From Bacteroidales bacterium SW299 (lineage in GTDB: Bacteria > Bacteroidota > Bacteroidia > Bacteroidales > Bacteroidaceae): a stretch of 49,311 nt of DNA. Of the stretch, positions 23,791 through 33,303 are shown piece after piece (the first letter of the stretch is position 1; each line of letters begins with the position of its first letter). The notes beneath the pieces were generated by a model. It did not search any database and was not told where the DNA came from. It worked only from the letters and a program-made list of their open reading frames with translations. The position numbers and the translations under genes were made by a program. The stretch covers positions 1 through 49,311 of the forward strand of contig SDWH01000025.1 in assembly GCA_019550975.1 (NCBI GenBank), written 5' to 3'.

Positions 23791-24921
23791 ATGCCTATGT
23801 ATATACATGCACATAAAGAATGGCCTTCCTTTTCGTGGAACAAGGAACTTGTCGGTGAGAAACTGAACAAGGTAAATAAGGCTGTCGGTTATCTGATGGG
23901 ACGCCTTAGTGTAATCGGTTTTAACGACAAGATGTCTGCCGTAGTTGAATCCATCTCTCATGACATCATTGCATCATCAGAAATTGAAGGAGTGGAATTG
24001 AACAATGAACAGGTACGTTCATCTGTAGCCCGCAAACTCGGAGTACAACTACCGAATCCGACCGAATCTTCACGATATATAGACGGAGTAGTGGAAATGG
24101 CACTTGATGCAACCGTCAATTTCAACAGTCCGCTTACCCATGAAAGACTATTCGGCTGGCACAACTGCCTGTTTCCTACCGGATGGAGCGGTCCAACGAA
24201 AATTGATGTAGCCCGATACCGCAGTGGAGATATGAAAGTTATTTCTGGAATGTTCGGTCGGGAAAAGGTACATTATGTAGCACCTGCCCCTGAAAGAATA
24301 GACGAAGAAATGAATCGGTTTCTGGACTGGTTCAATTCAGATACACATAACGGCTATGTAAAATCAGCGATAGCCCATTTGTGGTTTGTCTGCATCCATC
24401 CTTTCGATGACGGAAACGGACGAATCGGACGAGCCATTGCTGATATGGCACTTTCACAGGCTGAAAACTCAAAGATGCGTTTCTTCAGTATCTCCCATCA
24501 GATAAACAAAGATAAAAAACAGTATTACGACATATTGGAGAAAACACAGAAGGGAGATTGCGAGATTACTGAATGGATCATCTGGTATCTTGACTGTCTG
24601 CTCCGTTCTGTCGAGCAATCCGACGAAACATTGTCAAAGGTTCTTAACAAGGCCATATTCTGGCAAACCCATGCCGAAACAGTCCTGTCCGAACGACAAC
24701 GCGAAGTCTTGAATTTATATTTGGACGGTTATCCCGGCAAACTGACGGCTAAGAACTGGGCAAAACGTGCAAAGGTATCACCTGACACGGCTGCACGTGA
24801 TATAAAAGATCTGGTAGAGAAAGGCATTTTGATACCCAAGAAGGGGCGGGTTCGTGACGTATCCTACGGAATACGGTGCAGTGAGTCTATCCTCGTCATT
24901 CCCATGCCTGAAGATTTATAA
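23791..24921 (+). CDS. Fic family protein with DUF4172-like N-terminus and winged-helix C-terminus
   Basis: A 376-residue Fic protein, expected to transfer AMP (or a related group) to a target protein. The catalytic motif HPFDDGNGRIGR (H203-R214) is complete. S62-x3-E66-G67 in the N-terminal helical domain fits the class II inhibitory motif, so the enzyme is probably self-inhibited. Residues about 300-360 (LTAKNWAKRAKVSPDTAARD, VEKGILIPK) look like a winged-helix DNA-binding domain. I chose the ATG at 23791 because the frame upstream runs through the promoter. It stands alone between tRNA-Phe and pdxT, so it looks like an inserted accessory gene. The target is unknown. Confidence 0.9.
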   Translation: MPMYIHAHKEWPSFSWNKELVGEKLNKVNKAVGYLMGRLSVIGFNDKMSAVVESISHDIIASSEIEGVELNNEQVRSSVARKLGVQLPNPTESSRYIDGVVEMALDATVNFNSPLTHERLFGWHNCLFPTGWSGPTKIDVARYRSGDMKVISGMFGREKVHYVAPAPERIDEEMNRFLDWFNSDTHNGYVKSAIAHLWFVCIHPFDDGNGRIGRAIADMALSQAENSKMRFFSISHQINKDKKQYYDILEKTQKGDCEITEWIIWYLDCLLRSVEQSDETLSKVLNKAIFWQTHAETVLSERQREVLNLYLDGYPGKLTAKNWAKRAKVSPDTAARDIKDLVEKGILIPKKGRVRDVSYGIRCSESILVIPMPEDL

Positions 24922-25094
24922 TTATTCACCATACAAGCAGAAAGGCTATGTGCGGTTTTGATGAACCTATGCCACACAACTGTTCCGCCTTTCTTTTATT
25001 TACTGCTCATATATGCTTCCCCGCAATTCTCCTGAAGCATATTCTCCATATCACTCGCCCGGTAAAGAATCTTACAAAAAAAATCAGGAAAGCA

Positions 25095-25667
25095 TTACGC
25101 TTTCCTGACCATATTCTCTATAAAATAAGAATGAACTGTGGTGTCTTCTCCAAGTTCCGGATGGAAAGAGGTGACCAGCATGTTCCGCTCACGAGCAGCC
25201 ACAATGTGCCCTCCTACAGCAGACAAGACTTCAACTCCATCTCCCGCCCGTTCAATATACGGAGCACGGATAAAGGTCATCGGAATACGCTTCCCTGCAA
25301 ATTCGTCCTCCGTAAAGAAACTGCCTAACTGACGGCCGTAAGCATTACGCTTTACACAAATATCCATCAGCTGAAGAAAACGCCTGGAGTCGTTCTCCAC
25401 ATCTTTAGCAAGCAGAATCATTCCGGCACATGTTCCAAACACAGGGAGTCCTGCCCCTATCCTCTCACGCAGCTCACTCATCATATCCAAACTGTCCATA
25501 AGTTTGCCGATAGCAGTACTCTCGCCGCCCGGTATGATCAACCCCTCCATAGGCACACAGAGATCTTCTTTCTGACGTATCTGAAAATGCTCTACTCCCA
25601 ATCGGCCGAGCATGGCTTCATGTTCTGCAAAAGCTCCCTGCAATGCCAATACACCTATTTTCAACAT
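25095..25667 (-). CDS. pdxT: Pyridoxal 5'-phosphate synthase glutaminase subunit
   Basis: Releases ammonia from glutamine and channels it to PdxS for vitamin B6 synthesis. The 190-residue class I amidotransferase has GLIIPGGESTAIGKL at about 42-56, nucleophile C80 in FGTCAGMILL, and the late SFHPEL with catalytic His and Glu. The N-terminal KIGVLALQGAFAEHE is typical. It follows pdxS with 1 base between stop and start, so the two are one operon transcribed from the promoter at 26575. Confidence 0.97.
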   Translation of the reverse strand: MLKIGVLALQGAFAEHEAMLGRLGVEHFQIRQKEDLCVPMEGLIIPGGESTAIGKLMDSLDMMSELRERIGAGLPVFGTCAGMILLAKDVENDSRRFLQLMDICVKRNAYGRQLGSFFTEDEFAGKRIPMTFIRAPYIERAGDGVEVLSAVGGHIVAARERNMLVTSFHPELGEDTTVHSYFIENMVRKA

Positions 25668-25668
25668 A

Positions 25669-26544
25669 TCATTTACCTCTTTCGGCCATCAACAGAGTGA
25701 TTTCGTCTTCATTGATTCCTACCATCGCCTCACCCAAGTCGGCAGAAACTTCCGCAAGCAAAGCCGCATCGGTATAGTTGGTGACGGCCTGCACGATAGC
25801 GCGCGCTCTCTTTTCAGGATTTCCTGACTTGAAGATACCTGAACCTACAAACACGCCTTCAGCTCCCAGCTGCATCATCAAAGCCGCATCTGCAGGAGTA
25901 GCCACACCTCCGGCTGCAAAGTTCACTACGGGCAACTTTCCGTTCTCATGCACATAACGCAGCAAGTCCAGAGGCACTTCAAGCTCTTTCGCTTCATTAT
26001 ACAGTTCGTCTTCAGCCAATGCCTGTATCCGACGGATATCACGCATCATGCTCCGCATATGAGTCACCGCCTGAATCACATCGCCAGTTCCCGGCTCCCC
26101 TTTCGTACGGATCATCGAAGCTCCCTCCGCAATACGGCGCAATGCTTCGCCCAGATTCTTTGCCCCGCACACAAACGGCACTTTAAACTTGGTTTTATCG
26201 ATATGATACACCCCGTCAGCAGGAGTGAGCACTTCGCTCTCATCGATATAGTCAATTTCAAGCGCTTCCAGGATCTGAGCTTCCACAAAATGTCCGATAC
26301 GGACTTTGGCCATCACCGGAATGCTCACTGCGTCTTGAATGCCTTTAATCATTTTAGGATCACTCATACGGGCAACTCCGCCAGCCGCACGGATGTCTGC
26401 CGGAATCCGCTCCAGCGCCATGACAGCTACCGCACCTGCCTGTTCGGCTATTTTAGCCTGCTCAGGGGTGGTTACATCCATAATCACACCACCTTTCAAC
26501 ATTTGAGCCAAGTTCTTATTCAGCTCATATCTTTCGTTTTTCAT
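25669..26544 (-). CDS. pdxS: Pyridoxal 5'-phosphate synthase lyase subunit
   Basis: Condenses ribose 5-phosphate, glyceraldehyde 3-phosphate and ammonia to pyridoxal 5'-phosphate. The 291-residue TIM barrel has D23 in GGVIMDVT, the Schiff-base lysines K80 (VMAKVRIGH) and K148 ([10 protein letters not shown]), and the late phosphate-binding [20 protein letters not shown]. The protein assembles as a dodecamer with PdxT in the family. This is the deoxyxylulose-independent B6 route. A TATATTTG box lies 30 bases upstream. Confidence 0.98.
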   Translation of the reverse strand: MKNERYELNKNLAQMLKGGVIMDVTTPEQAKIAEQAGAVAVMALERIPADIRAAGGVARMSDPKMIKGIQDAVSIPVMAKVRIGHFVEAQILEALEIDYIDESEVLTPADGVYHIDKTKFKVPFVCGAKNLGEALRRIAEGASMIRTKGEPGTGDVIQAVTHMRSMMRDIRRIQALAEDELYNEAKELEVPLDLLRYVHENGKLPVVNFAAGGVATPADAALMMQLGAEGVFVGSGIFKSGNPEKRARAIVQAVTNYTDAALLAEVSADLGEAMVGINEDEITLLMAERGK

Positions 26545-26574
26545 GACAAGAGTTATTTAAATTGATAAACGCCG

Positions 26575-26582
26575 CAAATATA
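26575..26582 (-). promoter_or_regulatory. pdxST promoter -7 box
   Basis: The minus strand reads TATATTTG, a perfect TAnnTTTG box, 31-38 bases before the pdxS start. Confidence 0.65.
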
Positions 26583-26717
26583 GGGAAATATATTCCAGAA
26601 TAACAAGCAAGAGATAAGAAACTTTGCAATCTCCCGACGAAAACAAGGAAGTTCCATCAGGCTCCTGCTTCGCCAAGGCGCGCCAGGACTGATTCCAGAA
26701 TACATTTTCTATTTCAC

Positions 26718-26750
26718 AAAACAAAAAGAGGGCGTGCCCCAGACACGCCC
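26718..26750 (-). terminator. Terminator after pckA
   Basis: Arms 26730-26736 and 26744-26750 form a 7-bp GC-rich stem with a 7-base loop. On the minus strand the stem is followed by TCTTTTTG, so it ends the pckA transcript 29 bases after the stop codon. Confidence 0.85.
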
Positions 26751-26778
26751 CCAGTATTTATCTGATTGAAATTGGCAA

Positions 26779-28383
26779 TTACAATTTCGGACCAGCAGCA
26801 ACCAAAGCCTTACCAGCTTCATTTCCTGTGAACTTAGTGAAGTTCTTGATGAAACGGCCAGCCAAGTCTTTAGCTTTTTCATCCCACTGAGCAGCGTCAG
26901 CGTAAGTGTCACGCGGGTCAAGGATCTTCGGATCTACGCCCGGCAATTCAGTCGGAACAACGAAGTCGAAGTACGGGATAGTCTTAGTCGGAGCTTTGTC
27001 GATAGAACCGTCCAAGATAGCGTCGATGATACCACGAGTATCGCGGATAGAGATACGCTTGCCAGTACCGTTCCAGCCAGTGTTAACCAAGTAAGCCTTA
27101 GCACCAACCTTGTTCATCTTCTTAACCAGTTCTTCTGCATATTTAGTCGGGTGCAGAGTCAAGAAAGCAGCGCCGAAGCAAGCAGAGAATGTCGGAGTCG
27201 GTTCAGTGATACCACGTTCTGTACCTGCCAATTTTGCAGTAAATCCAGACAAGAAGTAGTACTGAGCCTGTTCCGGGTTCAAGATAGATACCGGAGGCAA
27301 TACACCGAAGGCATCAGCTGACAAGAAGATTACTTGGTGAGCGTGAGGACCTTTAGATACCGGCTTAACGATGTTGTTGATGTGGTAGATAGGATAAGAA
27401 ACACGAGTGTTTTCTGTTACGCTCTTATCAGCGAAGTCGATCTTACCGTCAGCAGCAACTGTAACGTTTTCCAACAGAGCGTCGCGTTTGATAGCGTTGT
27501 AGATATCCGGTTCTGATTCTTTATCCAGGTTGATAACTTTTGCGTAGCAACCACCTTCGTAGTTGAATACACCTTCGTCATCCCATCCGTGTTCGTCGTC
27601 ACCGATCAATTTACGTTTCGGGTCGGTAGACAAAGTAGTCTTACCTGTTCCAGACAAGCCGAAGAAGATAGCTGAGTCAGTTCCTTCCATGTTGGTGTTA
27701 GCAGAGCAGTGCATAGAAGCGATGCCACGCAACGGGTTGAAGTAGTTCATCATTGAGAACATACCCTTCTTCATTTCACCGCCGTACCAAGTATTCAGGA
27801 TAACCTGTTCTTTAGTAGTCAGGTTGAATACAACAGCTGTTTCTGAGTTCAAGCCCAGTTCTTTGTAGTTTTCAACTTTAGCCTTAGAAGCATTGTAAAC
27901 CACGAAGTCAGGTTCGAATGATTCCAGTTCTTCAGCTGTCGGGCGGATGAACATGTTAGTTACGAAGTGAGCCTGCCAAGCAACTTCCATGATGAAACGC
28001 ACGCAAAGGCGAGTTGCAGGGTTGGCTCCGCAGTAACCGTCAACTACATACAACTTCTTGTTTGAAAGTTCTTTAGCAGCCAAGTCTTTCAATACGTTCC
28101 AAGTTTCAGTAGTAACAGGCTTGTTGTCATTTTTATATTCTTCAGAAGTCCACCATACAGTGTTTTCACTTGTAGCGTCTTTTACCAAGAATTTATCTTT
28201 AGGAGAACGACCTGTGTAGATACCGGTCATTACGTTTACTGCACCCAGTTCAGTTACCTGACCTTTTTCATAGCCTTCCAGACCAGCTTTTGTTTCTTCA
28301 GCGAACAATACGTCGTAAGAAGGATTGTGTACGATTTCTACGGTTCCATTGATACCGTACTTAGTAAGATCTAATTTTGCCAT
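26779..28383 (-). CDS. pckA: Phosphoenolpyruvate carboxykinase (ATP)
   Basis: Interconverts oxaloacetate and phosphoenolpyruvate with ATP/ADP and CO2. In Bacteroides it is generally taken to run toward oxaloacetate, feeding the fumarate/succinate pathway and conserving ATP. The 534-residue protein is full length. Seen are the P-loop [11 protein letters not shown], the metal-binding segment [33 protein letters not shown] and the [15 protein letters not shown] region. Codon use looks strongly biased toward a few codons, as expected for a highly expressed gene. It has a leader of about 100 bases and its own terminator. Confidence 0.97.
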   Translation of the reverse strand: MAKLDLTKYGINGTVEIVHNPSYDVLFAEETKAGLEGYEKGQVTELGAVNVMTGIYTGRSPKDKFLVKDATSENTVWWTSEEYKNDNKPVTTETWNVLKDLAAKELSNKKLYVVDGYCGANPATRLCVRFIMEVAWQAHFVTNMFIRPTAEELESFEPDFVVYNASKAKVENYKELGLNSETAVVFNLTTKEQVILNTWYGGEMKKGMFSMMNYFNPLRGIASMHCSANTNMEGTDSAIFFGLSGTGKTTLSTDPKRKLIGDDEHGWDDEGVFNYEGGCYAKVINLDKESEPDIYNAIKRDALLENVTVAADGKIDFADKSVTENTRVSYPIYHINNIVKPVSKGPHAHQVIFLSADAFGVLPPVSILNPEQAQYYFLSGFTAKLAGTERGITEPTPTFSACFGAAFLTLHPTKYAEELVKKMNKVGAKAYLVNTGWNGTGKRISIRDTRGIIDAILDGSIDKAPTKTIPYFDFVVPTELPGVDPKILDPRDTYADAAQWDEKAKDLAGRFIKNFTKFTGNEAGKALVAAGPKL

Positions 28384-28485
28384 TTTTCAATTGATTAATT
28401 GGTTATTATATCAAATGTTTATTTGCATTTTTATTTATCAAGGCTTTACAAAGATGCTCAACAACATCTTCTATTTCCTTTTGGC

Positions 28486-28499
28486 GCTACAAAAGTAGC
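28486..28499 (-). promoter_or_regulatory. pckA promoter -7 box within a small palindrome
   Basis: The minus strand reads TACTTTTG at 28490-28497, matching TAnnTTTG, with a TTTG 17 bases upstream. The box is centred in a 14-base palindrome (GCTAC, 4 bases, GTAGC). Transcription would start roughly 100 bases before the coding sequence. The remaining gap to upp holds no other clear feature. Confidence 0.55.
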
Positions 28500-28670
28500 A
28501 GTTATTTTTTTATTCAAAGAACTTATTACTGAAAAAAATCCGTAATAATCCAAAGTTTTATACTTGTGTAACAAATTTGACAAATCCAGTTAGCAAATCA
28601 ATTTTATTTCGTTTCTTTGCAGTCGGAAAAAACATCAAACCCTGACAATTTTATCAGTTGAAACACAATT

Positions 28671-29324
28671 ATGAAAATCATCAATTTCAACACTCACAAA
28701 TCGATTCTGAACCAGTTCCTGTCTGAACTGCGCGACGTGGACATACAGAAAGACAGCATGCGTTTCCGCAGAAATATCGAGCGCATCGGTGAAATCATGG
28801 CGTACGAAATCAGCAAGGAACTTTTATACGGCCCGAAAGCCATAAAAACTCCCCTGTCTACAGCCATCGAGAACGTGCCGGCCGAGCAGCCTGTAATCGC
28901 AACGATCCTTCGCGCCGGGATTCCGCTCCATCAAGGCTTCCTGAACTACTTTGACCATGCGCAGAACGCTTTTGTTTCCGCATACCGGAAATATACGGAC
29001 GAAGAGCATTTCGACATCCACATCGAGTATATAGCTTCTCCACGCCTGGACGGAAAGACACTGATTCTTACTGACACCATGCTTGCCACGGGGGCATCAA
29101 TGGAGTATGCTTACGAGGCCCTGCTGACCAAAGGACAGCCTGCCCACATCCATATCGCATCTGTCATAGCCAGCCAGCAGGCCGCAGAGCATATCCGGAA
29201 AGTGTTTCCGGAAGACAAGACCACACTGTGGTGCGGCACCATCGACCCTGAACTGAACGAACATGCATACATTGTTCCGGGACTTGGAGATGCCGGAGAT
29301 TTGTGCTACGGAGAAAAAGAATAA
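28671..29324 (+). CDS. upp: Uracil phosphoribosyltransferase
   Basis: Salvage enzyme making UMP from uracil and PRPP. The 217-residue protein has the PRPP-binding motif LILTDTMLATGAS at about 131-143, the RAGIPLHQGF loop at about 81-90, and the C-terminal uracil-binding GLGDAGDLCYG. It is divergent from pckA across 287 bases. The sequence TTTCTTTG at 28612-28619 may be a weak -7 box. A hairpin follows within 6 bases of the stop. Confidence 0.93.
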   Translation: MKIINFNTHKSILNQFLSELRDVDIQKDSMRFRRNIERIGEIMAYEISKELLYGPKAIKTPLSTAIENVPAEQPVIATILRAGIPLHQGFLNYFDHAQNAFVSAYRKYTDEEHFDIHIEYIASPRLDGKTLILTDTMLATGASMEYAYEALLTKGQPAHIHIASVIASQQAAEHIRKVFPEDKTTLWCGTIDPELNEHAYIVPGLGDAGDLCYGEKE

Positions 29325-29329
29325 AAAAG

Positions 29330-29364
29330 GCCTCGGCAGGATATGATTCCAACCCTGCCGAGGC
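29330..29364. terminator. Bidirectional terminator between upp and the secreted-protein gene
   Basis: An 11-bp GC-rich stem (29330-29340 with 29354-29364). On the minus strand it is followed by a run of six T, giving a strong terminator for the gene at 29394; on the plus strand the tail is weaker (TCTATTAT) but it also follows upp directly. Confidence 0.8.
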
Positions 29365-29393
29365 TCTATTATCAGTTTATGCAAAACGACATA

Positions 29394-29975
29394 TCACTCA
29401 ACCGTAAAGCAATATACCATCAACGCCTTTTCATCTTTTGATTCAGGATTTGACTGCAGAACGCCATATTCTCCAGGGCCGGGATCAATGGACAACAAAT
29501 AAGAACTTTCTCCATAACGCTTGGCCTGGTAATCAACCAGCTGCTCTATTCCGGAAGAGCTGCCTTTGAATGTGTTTATTTTTCCAATCTCGCAGCGTCT
29601 TTCCTTCTTCTTCTGTTCAAAGCGTATCAGCTGGATAAAAGAATTCGGATCCTGCCTGTTGTCAGCCGCCTTCACAATCAGCCTGTACGTGCAGCCGGGT
29701 TTGGCGACGCACGACGACGTAACGCCGTCCACATGGATTCTTGTTTTCACCGAGCCTATCCCTGTCAGATACAAAGAGGCACCCGCCTTCGACTTTATCT
29801 TGCCCCAGCTCTTTTCCAAAGGTGCAGCAACAGTGTCAGTGCCTGCAATGCTAAGCAGGTTGGTTTCGCCTATAAATTCAGGCTCATAAGGAAAGGATGA
29901 AACAGCCTGAGCCTTACCAGCCACAAACATTGCGGAGAGAGCCATAAATGCCAACAGTTTCTTCATCATAGCCAT
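29394..29975 (-). CDS. Unrecognised secreted protein
   Basis: A 193-residue protein with a clear signal peptide (about 1-24, LAFMALSAMFVAGKAQA), probably periplasmic or cell-surface. I recognise no family. The mature part is mainly short beta-prone segments, with cysteines near SSCVAKPGC, a basic stretch EQKKKERRCE and a final MVYCFTVE. ATG codons occur at residues 1, 3 and 4; which is used is unclear. It ends at the terminator shared with upp and lies downstream of korB by 30 bases, so read-through from korAB is possible. Confidence 0.7.
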   Translation of the reverse strand: MAMMKKLLAFMALSAMFVAGKAQAVSSFPYEPEFIGETNLLSIAGTDTVAAPLEKSWGKIKSKAGASLYLTGIGSVKTRIHVDGVTSSCVAKPGCTYRLIVKAADNRQDPNSFIQLIRFEQKKKERRCEIGKINTFKGSSSGIEQLVDYQAKRYGESSYLLSIDPGPGEYGVLQSNPESKDEKALMVYCFTVE

Positions 29976-30005
29976 GCTTGTTTTGACAATAATCCTTGCA
30001 TGCCG

Positions 30006-31016
30006 TCACTTCACCTCCCACGTGTCATTCGTGTCAAGCAGCTCGGCAAAAGTATGATAGTTCTTCTTTGCGGCAACCTCCTCAATCTGAGCTTCCACGG
30101 CTTCATCATAAGTCGGAGCCTCCACATCACGGATCACGCCTAATGCTATAGGGAAATCCGGACCTTCCATCAGAGCCAGCTTCAGTTGGAGCGTATGATC
30201 CTCGCAATGCGCATCGTGAACCAGAATATCCTTTTCGGTCACACCGTTCTCACCCAGCTTCACCACTTTCAGGCCGAAACCTTCTTGAGCCAGTCCGTAT
30301 TCCCGGTTCGGACCGAAAAGCATCGGCTTGCCGTGCTCCAGATAGATGGCATTCTTCTCGCGGTCTTCCTTCTTGGCCACTGCATTGTGCGTGCCGTCAT
30401 TGAAGATGACGCAGTTCTGCAGCACCTCAACCACCGAAGTTCCCTTATGTTTCGCCGCCGCTTTCAATACTTCTACCGAAGGACCTCCGTCAACTGCCGC
30501 GCAACGGGCAAAGAAGCGTCCGCGCGCGCCGAAACAAAGCTCGGCCGGACGGAAAGGATCTTCCACGGTTCCGTAAGGAGAAGACTTGCTGACAAACCCA
30601 CGCGCCGAAGTCGGAGAATACTGCCCTTTGGTCAGTCCGTAGATACGGTTGTTCAGGAGTACAATGTTAATGTCCACATTCCGGCGGATAGCATGAATGA
30701 AGTGGTTTCCTCCGATAGCCAGGCCGTCGCCGTCACCCGAAATCTGCCAGATGGAAATACCCGGGTTAGCCACTTTCGCCCCGGTGGCAATGGCGGCCGC
30801 ACGCCCGTGAATGGTGTGCATCCCGTATGTGTTCATATAATAAGGCAAGCGCGAAGAACATCCGATGCCGGAAATCACCGCAATTTCATGGGGCGGCACT
30901 CCAATCTCTGCCAACGCTTTGTGAAAAGAGTTCAGAAAGGCATGGTCGCCACACCCCGGACACCAGCGTGGCTGTCCGAATTTATAGTCTGCTGCTGTAT
31001 ATTTCGTTTCGTTCAT
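30006..31016 (-). CDS. korB: 2-oxoacid:ferredoxin oxidoreductase, beta subunit
   Basis: Thiamine-diphosphate subunit of a 2-oxoglutarate-type ferredoxin oxidoreductase. In Bacteroides this links 2-oxoglutarate and succinyl-CoA with reduced ferredoxin. The 336-residue protein has C19 and C22 in RWCPGCGDH and C53 in GIGCSSR as cluster ligands, and the ThDP motif GDGDGLA (94-100) followed by LLNNRIYGLTKGQ. It starts 18 bases after the korA stop. The exact 2-oxoacid cannot be fixed from sequence; branched-chain 2-oxoacids are possible. Confidence 0.93.
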   Translation of the reverse strand: MNETKYTAADYKFGQPRWCPGCGDHAFLNSFHKALAEIGVPPHEIAVISGIGCSSRLPYYMNTYGMHTIHGRAAAIATGAKVANPGISIWQISGDGDGLAIGGNHFIHAIRRNVDINIVLLNNRIYGLTKGQYSPTSARGFVSKSSPYGTVEDPFRPAELCFGARGRFFARCAAVDGGPSVEVLKAAAKHKGTSVVEVLQNCVIFNDGTHNAVAKKEDREKNAIYLEHGKPMLFGPNREYGLAQEGFGLKVVKLGENGVTEKDILVHDAHCEDHTLQLKLALMEGPDFPIALGVIRDVEAPTYDEAVEAQIEEVAAKKNYHTFAELLDTNDTWEVK

Positions 31017-31034
31017 GATTAGTCCCTCCTTTAT

Positions 31035-32882
31035 TTAAAATAGCTTGGAAAAAGCGTCCACCAGCTCCTGCACCACAAAGGGCTGTCCCTTCACCTGATT
31101 GAACTGATGCAGACGGATACCCTCCACCTTCATTCTCAGATAGCCGGCAAGCTGGCCCATGTTCTGCTCAGCCACCACAATATTCTTATAACGGCGCAGC
31201 ACCTCTTCGGTATTCTTCGGCAACGGATTGATAAAGCGGAAATGAGCAAGAGCCGCCTTCTTCCCCTGCGCATTCAACACGTCCATAGCCGAATGCAGGT
31301 GCCCGTAGGTTCCTCCGAAGCCTACAATCAGCAAATCGGCATCCGGATCTCCCTCCACTTCAAGCAAAGGTATGGCATCTGCGATTTTGGCCACCTTTTC
31401 GGCACGGAGCTGCGTCATCAGGTGATGGTTTTCCGGCTCTGTAGAGATAGCTCCCGTTTCGCTGCTCTTTTCCAGTCCGCCGATACGGTGCATGAATCCT
31501 TCCATGCCCGGCTTCGCCCAATAGCGGACACCCGTTTCCGGGTTGCGCATGAACGGCGTCCATATTCCTGCCATGTCGGGAGTGACATACGGAGGGTTGA
31601 TGGAGGGATACTCGTCCAGATCCGGCAGACGCCAGGCGGCAGAACCGTTGGCGATGTACGCATCGGTGAGCAAAACCACGGGAGTCATGTGCTCCAGCGC
31701 AATCTTGCAGGCAGTATAGGCGGCGTCAAAGCAGTCGGTAGGCGAAGAAGCCGCAATGACCGGCATCGGACTCTCGCCGTTGCGCCCGTAAAGCACCTGA
31801 AGCAGATCGGTCTGTTCCGACTTGGTGGGCAGTCCGGTAGAAGGACCTCCGCGCTGCACATCCACAATCACCAGCGGAAGTTCGGTGATGACCGCCAGGT
31901 TCATCGCTTCGCTCTTCAGACAGATTCCGGGTCCCGATGTAGTGGTTACGGCCAATGCGCCTGCAAATGCCGCTCCCACGGCAGAAGAACATCCCGCGAT
32001 TTCATCTTCACACTGCACCGTCTTAACGCCCAGCGACTTATGCTTGGCGAGTTCGTGCAGGATATCTGTAGCCGGAGTGATGGGGTAAGATCCCAGATAA
32101 AGCTGAAGCCCGGCTTTTTCCGCAGCAGCCATCAGGCCGTAAGCCGTAGCCTTGTTTCCGTTGATGTCCATATAGCGTCCGGGGCGCTTCTGTTCCTTGC
32201 TCGGCACCATATAGCTGAAAGACACGGAAGCATGTGTGTTTTCACCAAAGTGGTATCCGTCGTTGAGCACCTTGATGTTCGCCTCGGCGATGGCCGGTTT
32301 CCTGGCGAACTTCTCGCGGAGAAGCTTTTCGGCAATCGACAGGTCGCGATGGAAAAGCCAGCACACCAGTCCCAGCGCAAACATATTCTTGGTGCGGAGG
32401 ATCGACTTGTTGTCCAGTCCGCTGTCCTTGAGGCTCTCCTTGCACATGGTGGTTATCGAAGCTTCAACCACTTCGTTCTTTATGCCGAGTTCTGAAAACG
32501 GATTTTCAAGCTCAAATTTCGCCTTTTCCAAGTCACGTTTCGTAAACGAGTCCGAATCGATGATGATGACAGCCTGCGGCTTGCAGAACTTGTATTGTGT
32601 CTTCAGTGCAGCGGGGTTCATCGCCACCAGCACATCGCACTTGTCGCCGGGCGTATACACCTTTCCCGATCCGATATGCACCTGGAATCCCGACACACCT
32701 GTCAGCGAGCCTTGCGGGGCACGGATGTCGGCCGGATAATCCGGAAACGTACTGATATCATTTCCTTCCGTAGCTGAAATGTTCGAGAACATGTTGCCGG
32801 CAAGCTGCATACCGTCGCCGGAGTCGCCCGAGAAGCGGACTACCACATCATCCAGCTCTTTGATTACATTTTCTTCTGCCAT
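31035..32882 (-). CDS. korA: 2-oxoacid:ferredoxin oxidoreductase, fused gamma-alpha subunit
   Basis: Partner of KorB. In this 615-residue form the gamma domain (about 1-190, beginning VVVRFSGDSGDGMQLAGNM) is fused in front of the alpha domain. The alpha part has the pyrimidine-binding GSYPITPATDILHELA and the region AVTTTSGPGICLKSEAMNLA, and ends in a domain II containing GFGGTYGHLHSAMDVL. The length matches the two-subunit Kor/OFOR type. It is the first gene of the korAB pair; a promoter-like box lies about 40 bases upstream. Confidence 0.93.
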   Translation of the reverse strand: MAEENVIKELDDVVVRFSGDSGDGMQLAGNMFSNISATEGNDISTFPDYPADIRAPQGSLTGVSGFQVHIGSGKVYTPGDKCDVLVAMNPAALKTQYKFCKPQAVIIIDSDSFTKRDLEKAKFELENPFSELGIKNEVVEASITTMCKESLKDSGLDNKSILRTKNMFALGLVCWLFHRDLSIAEKLLREKFARKPAIAEANIKVLNDGYHFGENTHASVSFSYMVPSKEQKRPGRYMDINGNKATAYGLMAAAEKAGLQLYLGSYPITPATDILHELAKHKSLGVKTVQCEDEIAGCSSAVGAAFAGALAVTTTSGPGICLKSEAMNLAVITELPLVIVDVQRGGPSTGLPTKSEQTDLLQVLYGRNGESPMPVIAASSPTDCFDAAYTACKIALEHMTPVVLLTDAYIANGSAAWRLPDLDEYPSINPPYVTPDMAGIWTPFMRNPETGVRYWAKPGMEGFMHRIGGLEKSSETGAISTEPENHHLMTQLRAEKVAKIADAIPLLEVEGDPDADLLIVGFGGTYGHLHSAMDVLNAQGKKAALAHFRFINPLPKNTEEVLRRYKNIVVAEQNMGQLAGYLRMKVEGIRLHQFNQVKGQPFVVQELVDAFSKLF

Positions 32883-32916
32883 ATTGTATTTTATTTTAAA
32901 GTTTACAAATCAACGA

Positions 32917-32928
32917 GCTACAAAAATG
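32917..32928 (-). promoter_or_regulatory. korAB promoter -7 region
   Basis: The minus strand reads CATTTTTGTAGC, one base off TAnnTTTG, and shares the TTTTGTAGC extension with the pckA promoter and the box at 38850. It lies about 40 bases before the korA start. Confidence 0.45.
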
Positions 32929-33044
32929 GCGAAGTTCCGGCAAAAAACAAAATAAAAAGGAAGTTATTTTACGCAATCAGTAACAGACTGATGCGATGAA
33001 AAGTTTTTTCTGCAAAAAATTAGGCATATATCAACAAAAAGACG

Positions 33045-33052
33045 TACCTTTG
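33045..33052 (+). promoter_or_regulatory. tRNA-Arg promoter -7 box
   Basis: TACCTTTG, identical to the tRNA-Phe -7 box, ends only 6 bases before the mature tRNA, so the transcript would start at or very near the tRNA 5' end. The -33 region is not consensus. Confidence 0.65.
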
Positions 33053-33058
33053 CAAAAA

Positions 33059-33130
33059 GGCTCTGTAGTTCAACGGATAGAACAAGAGTTTCCTAAACTT
33101 TAGATAGGGGTTCGATTCCCCTCGGAGCTA
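33059..33130 (+). tRNA. tRNA-Arg (CCU)
   Basis: A 72-base cloverleaf with acceptor GGCTCTG pairing CGGAGCT (with G-U pairs), discriminator A, and anticodon loop TTCCTAA giving CCU. CCA is not encoded. It reads rare AGG codons. A gene-poor stretch with a MITE-like element follows within 1.2 kb, but no repeat of the tRNA 3' end was seen. Confidence 0.95.
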
Positions 33131-33303
33131 CAACAGAACACCCGTGCGGCGGATTCAGTGCCGTTATCCCATGAAAATGAGGCTCTTTTGCGTGACGATG
33201 CCCGCCGGACATCCAGTCCTTGCATGAAAGAAAGGCCGGGAAAACCGCGTCGAAAGGGCTCTGGCAGAATTGCTTCGGACAGAACATTTAAACTTGAAAC
33301 AGA

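Noticed and set aside
24922..25094. Possible short gene after Fic
   Set aside because: The plus-strand frame from 24948 has no family features and runs antisense into pdxT.
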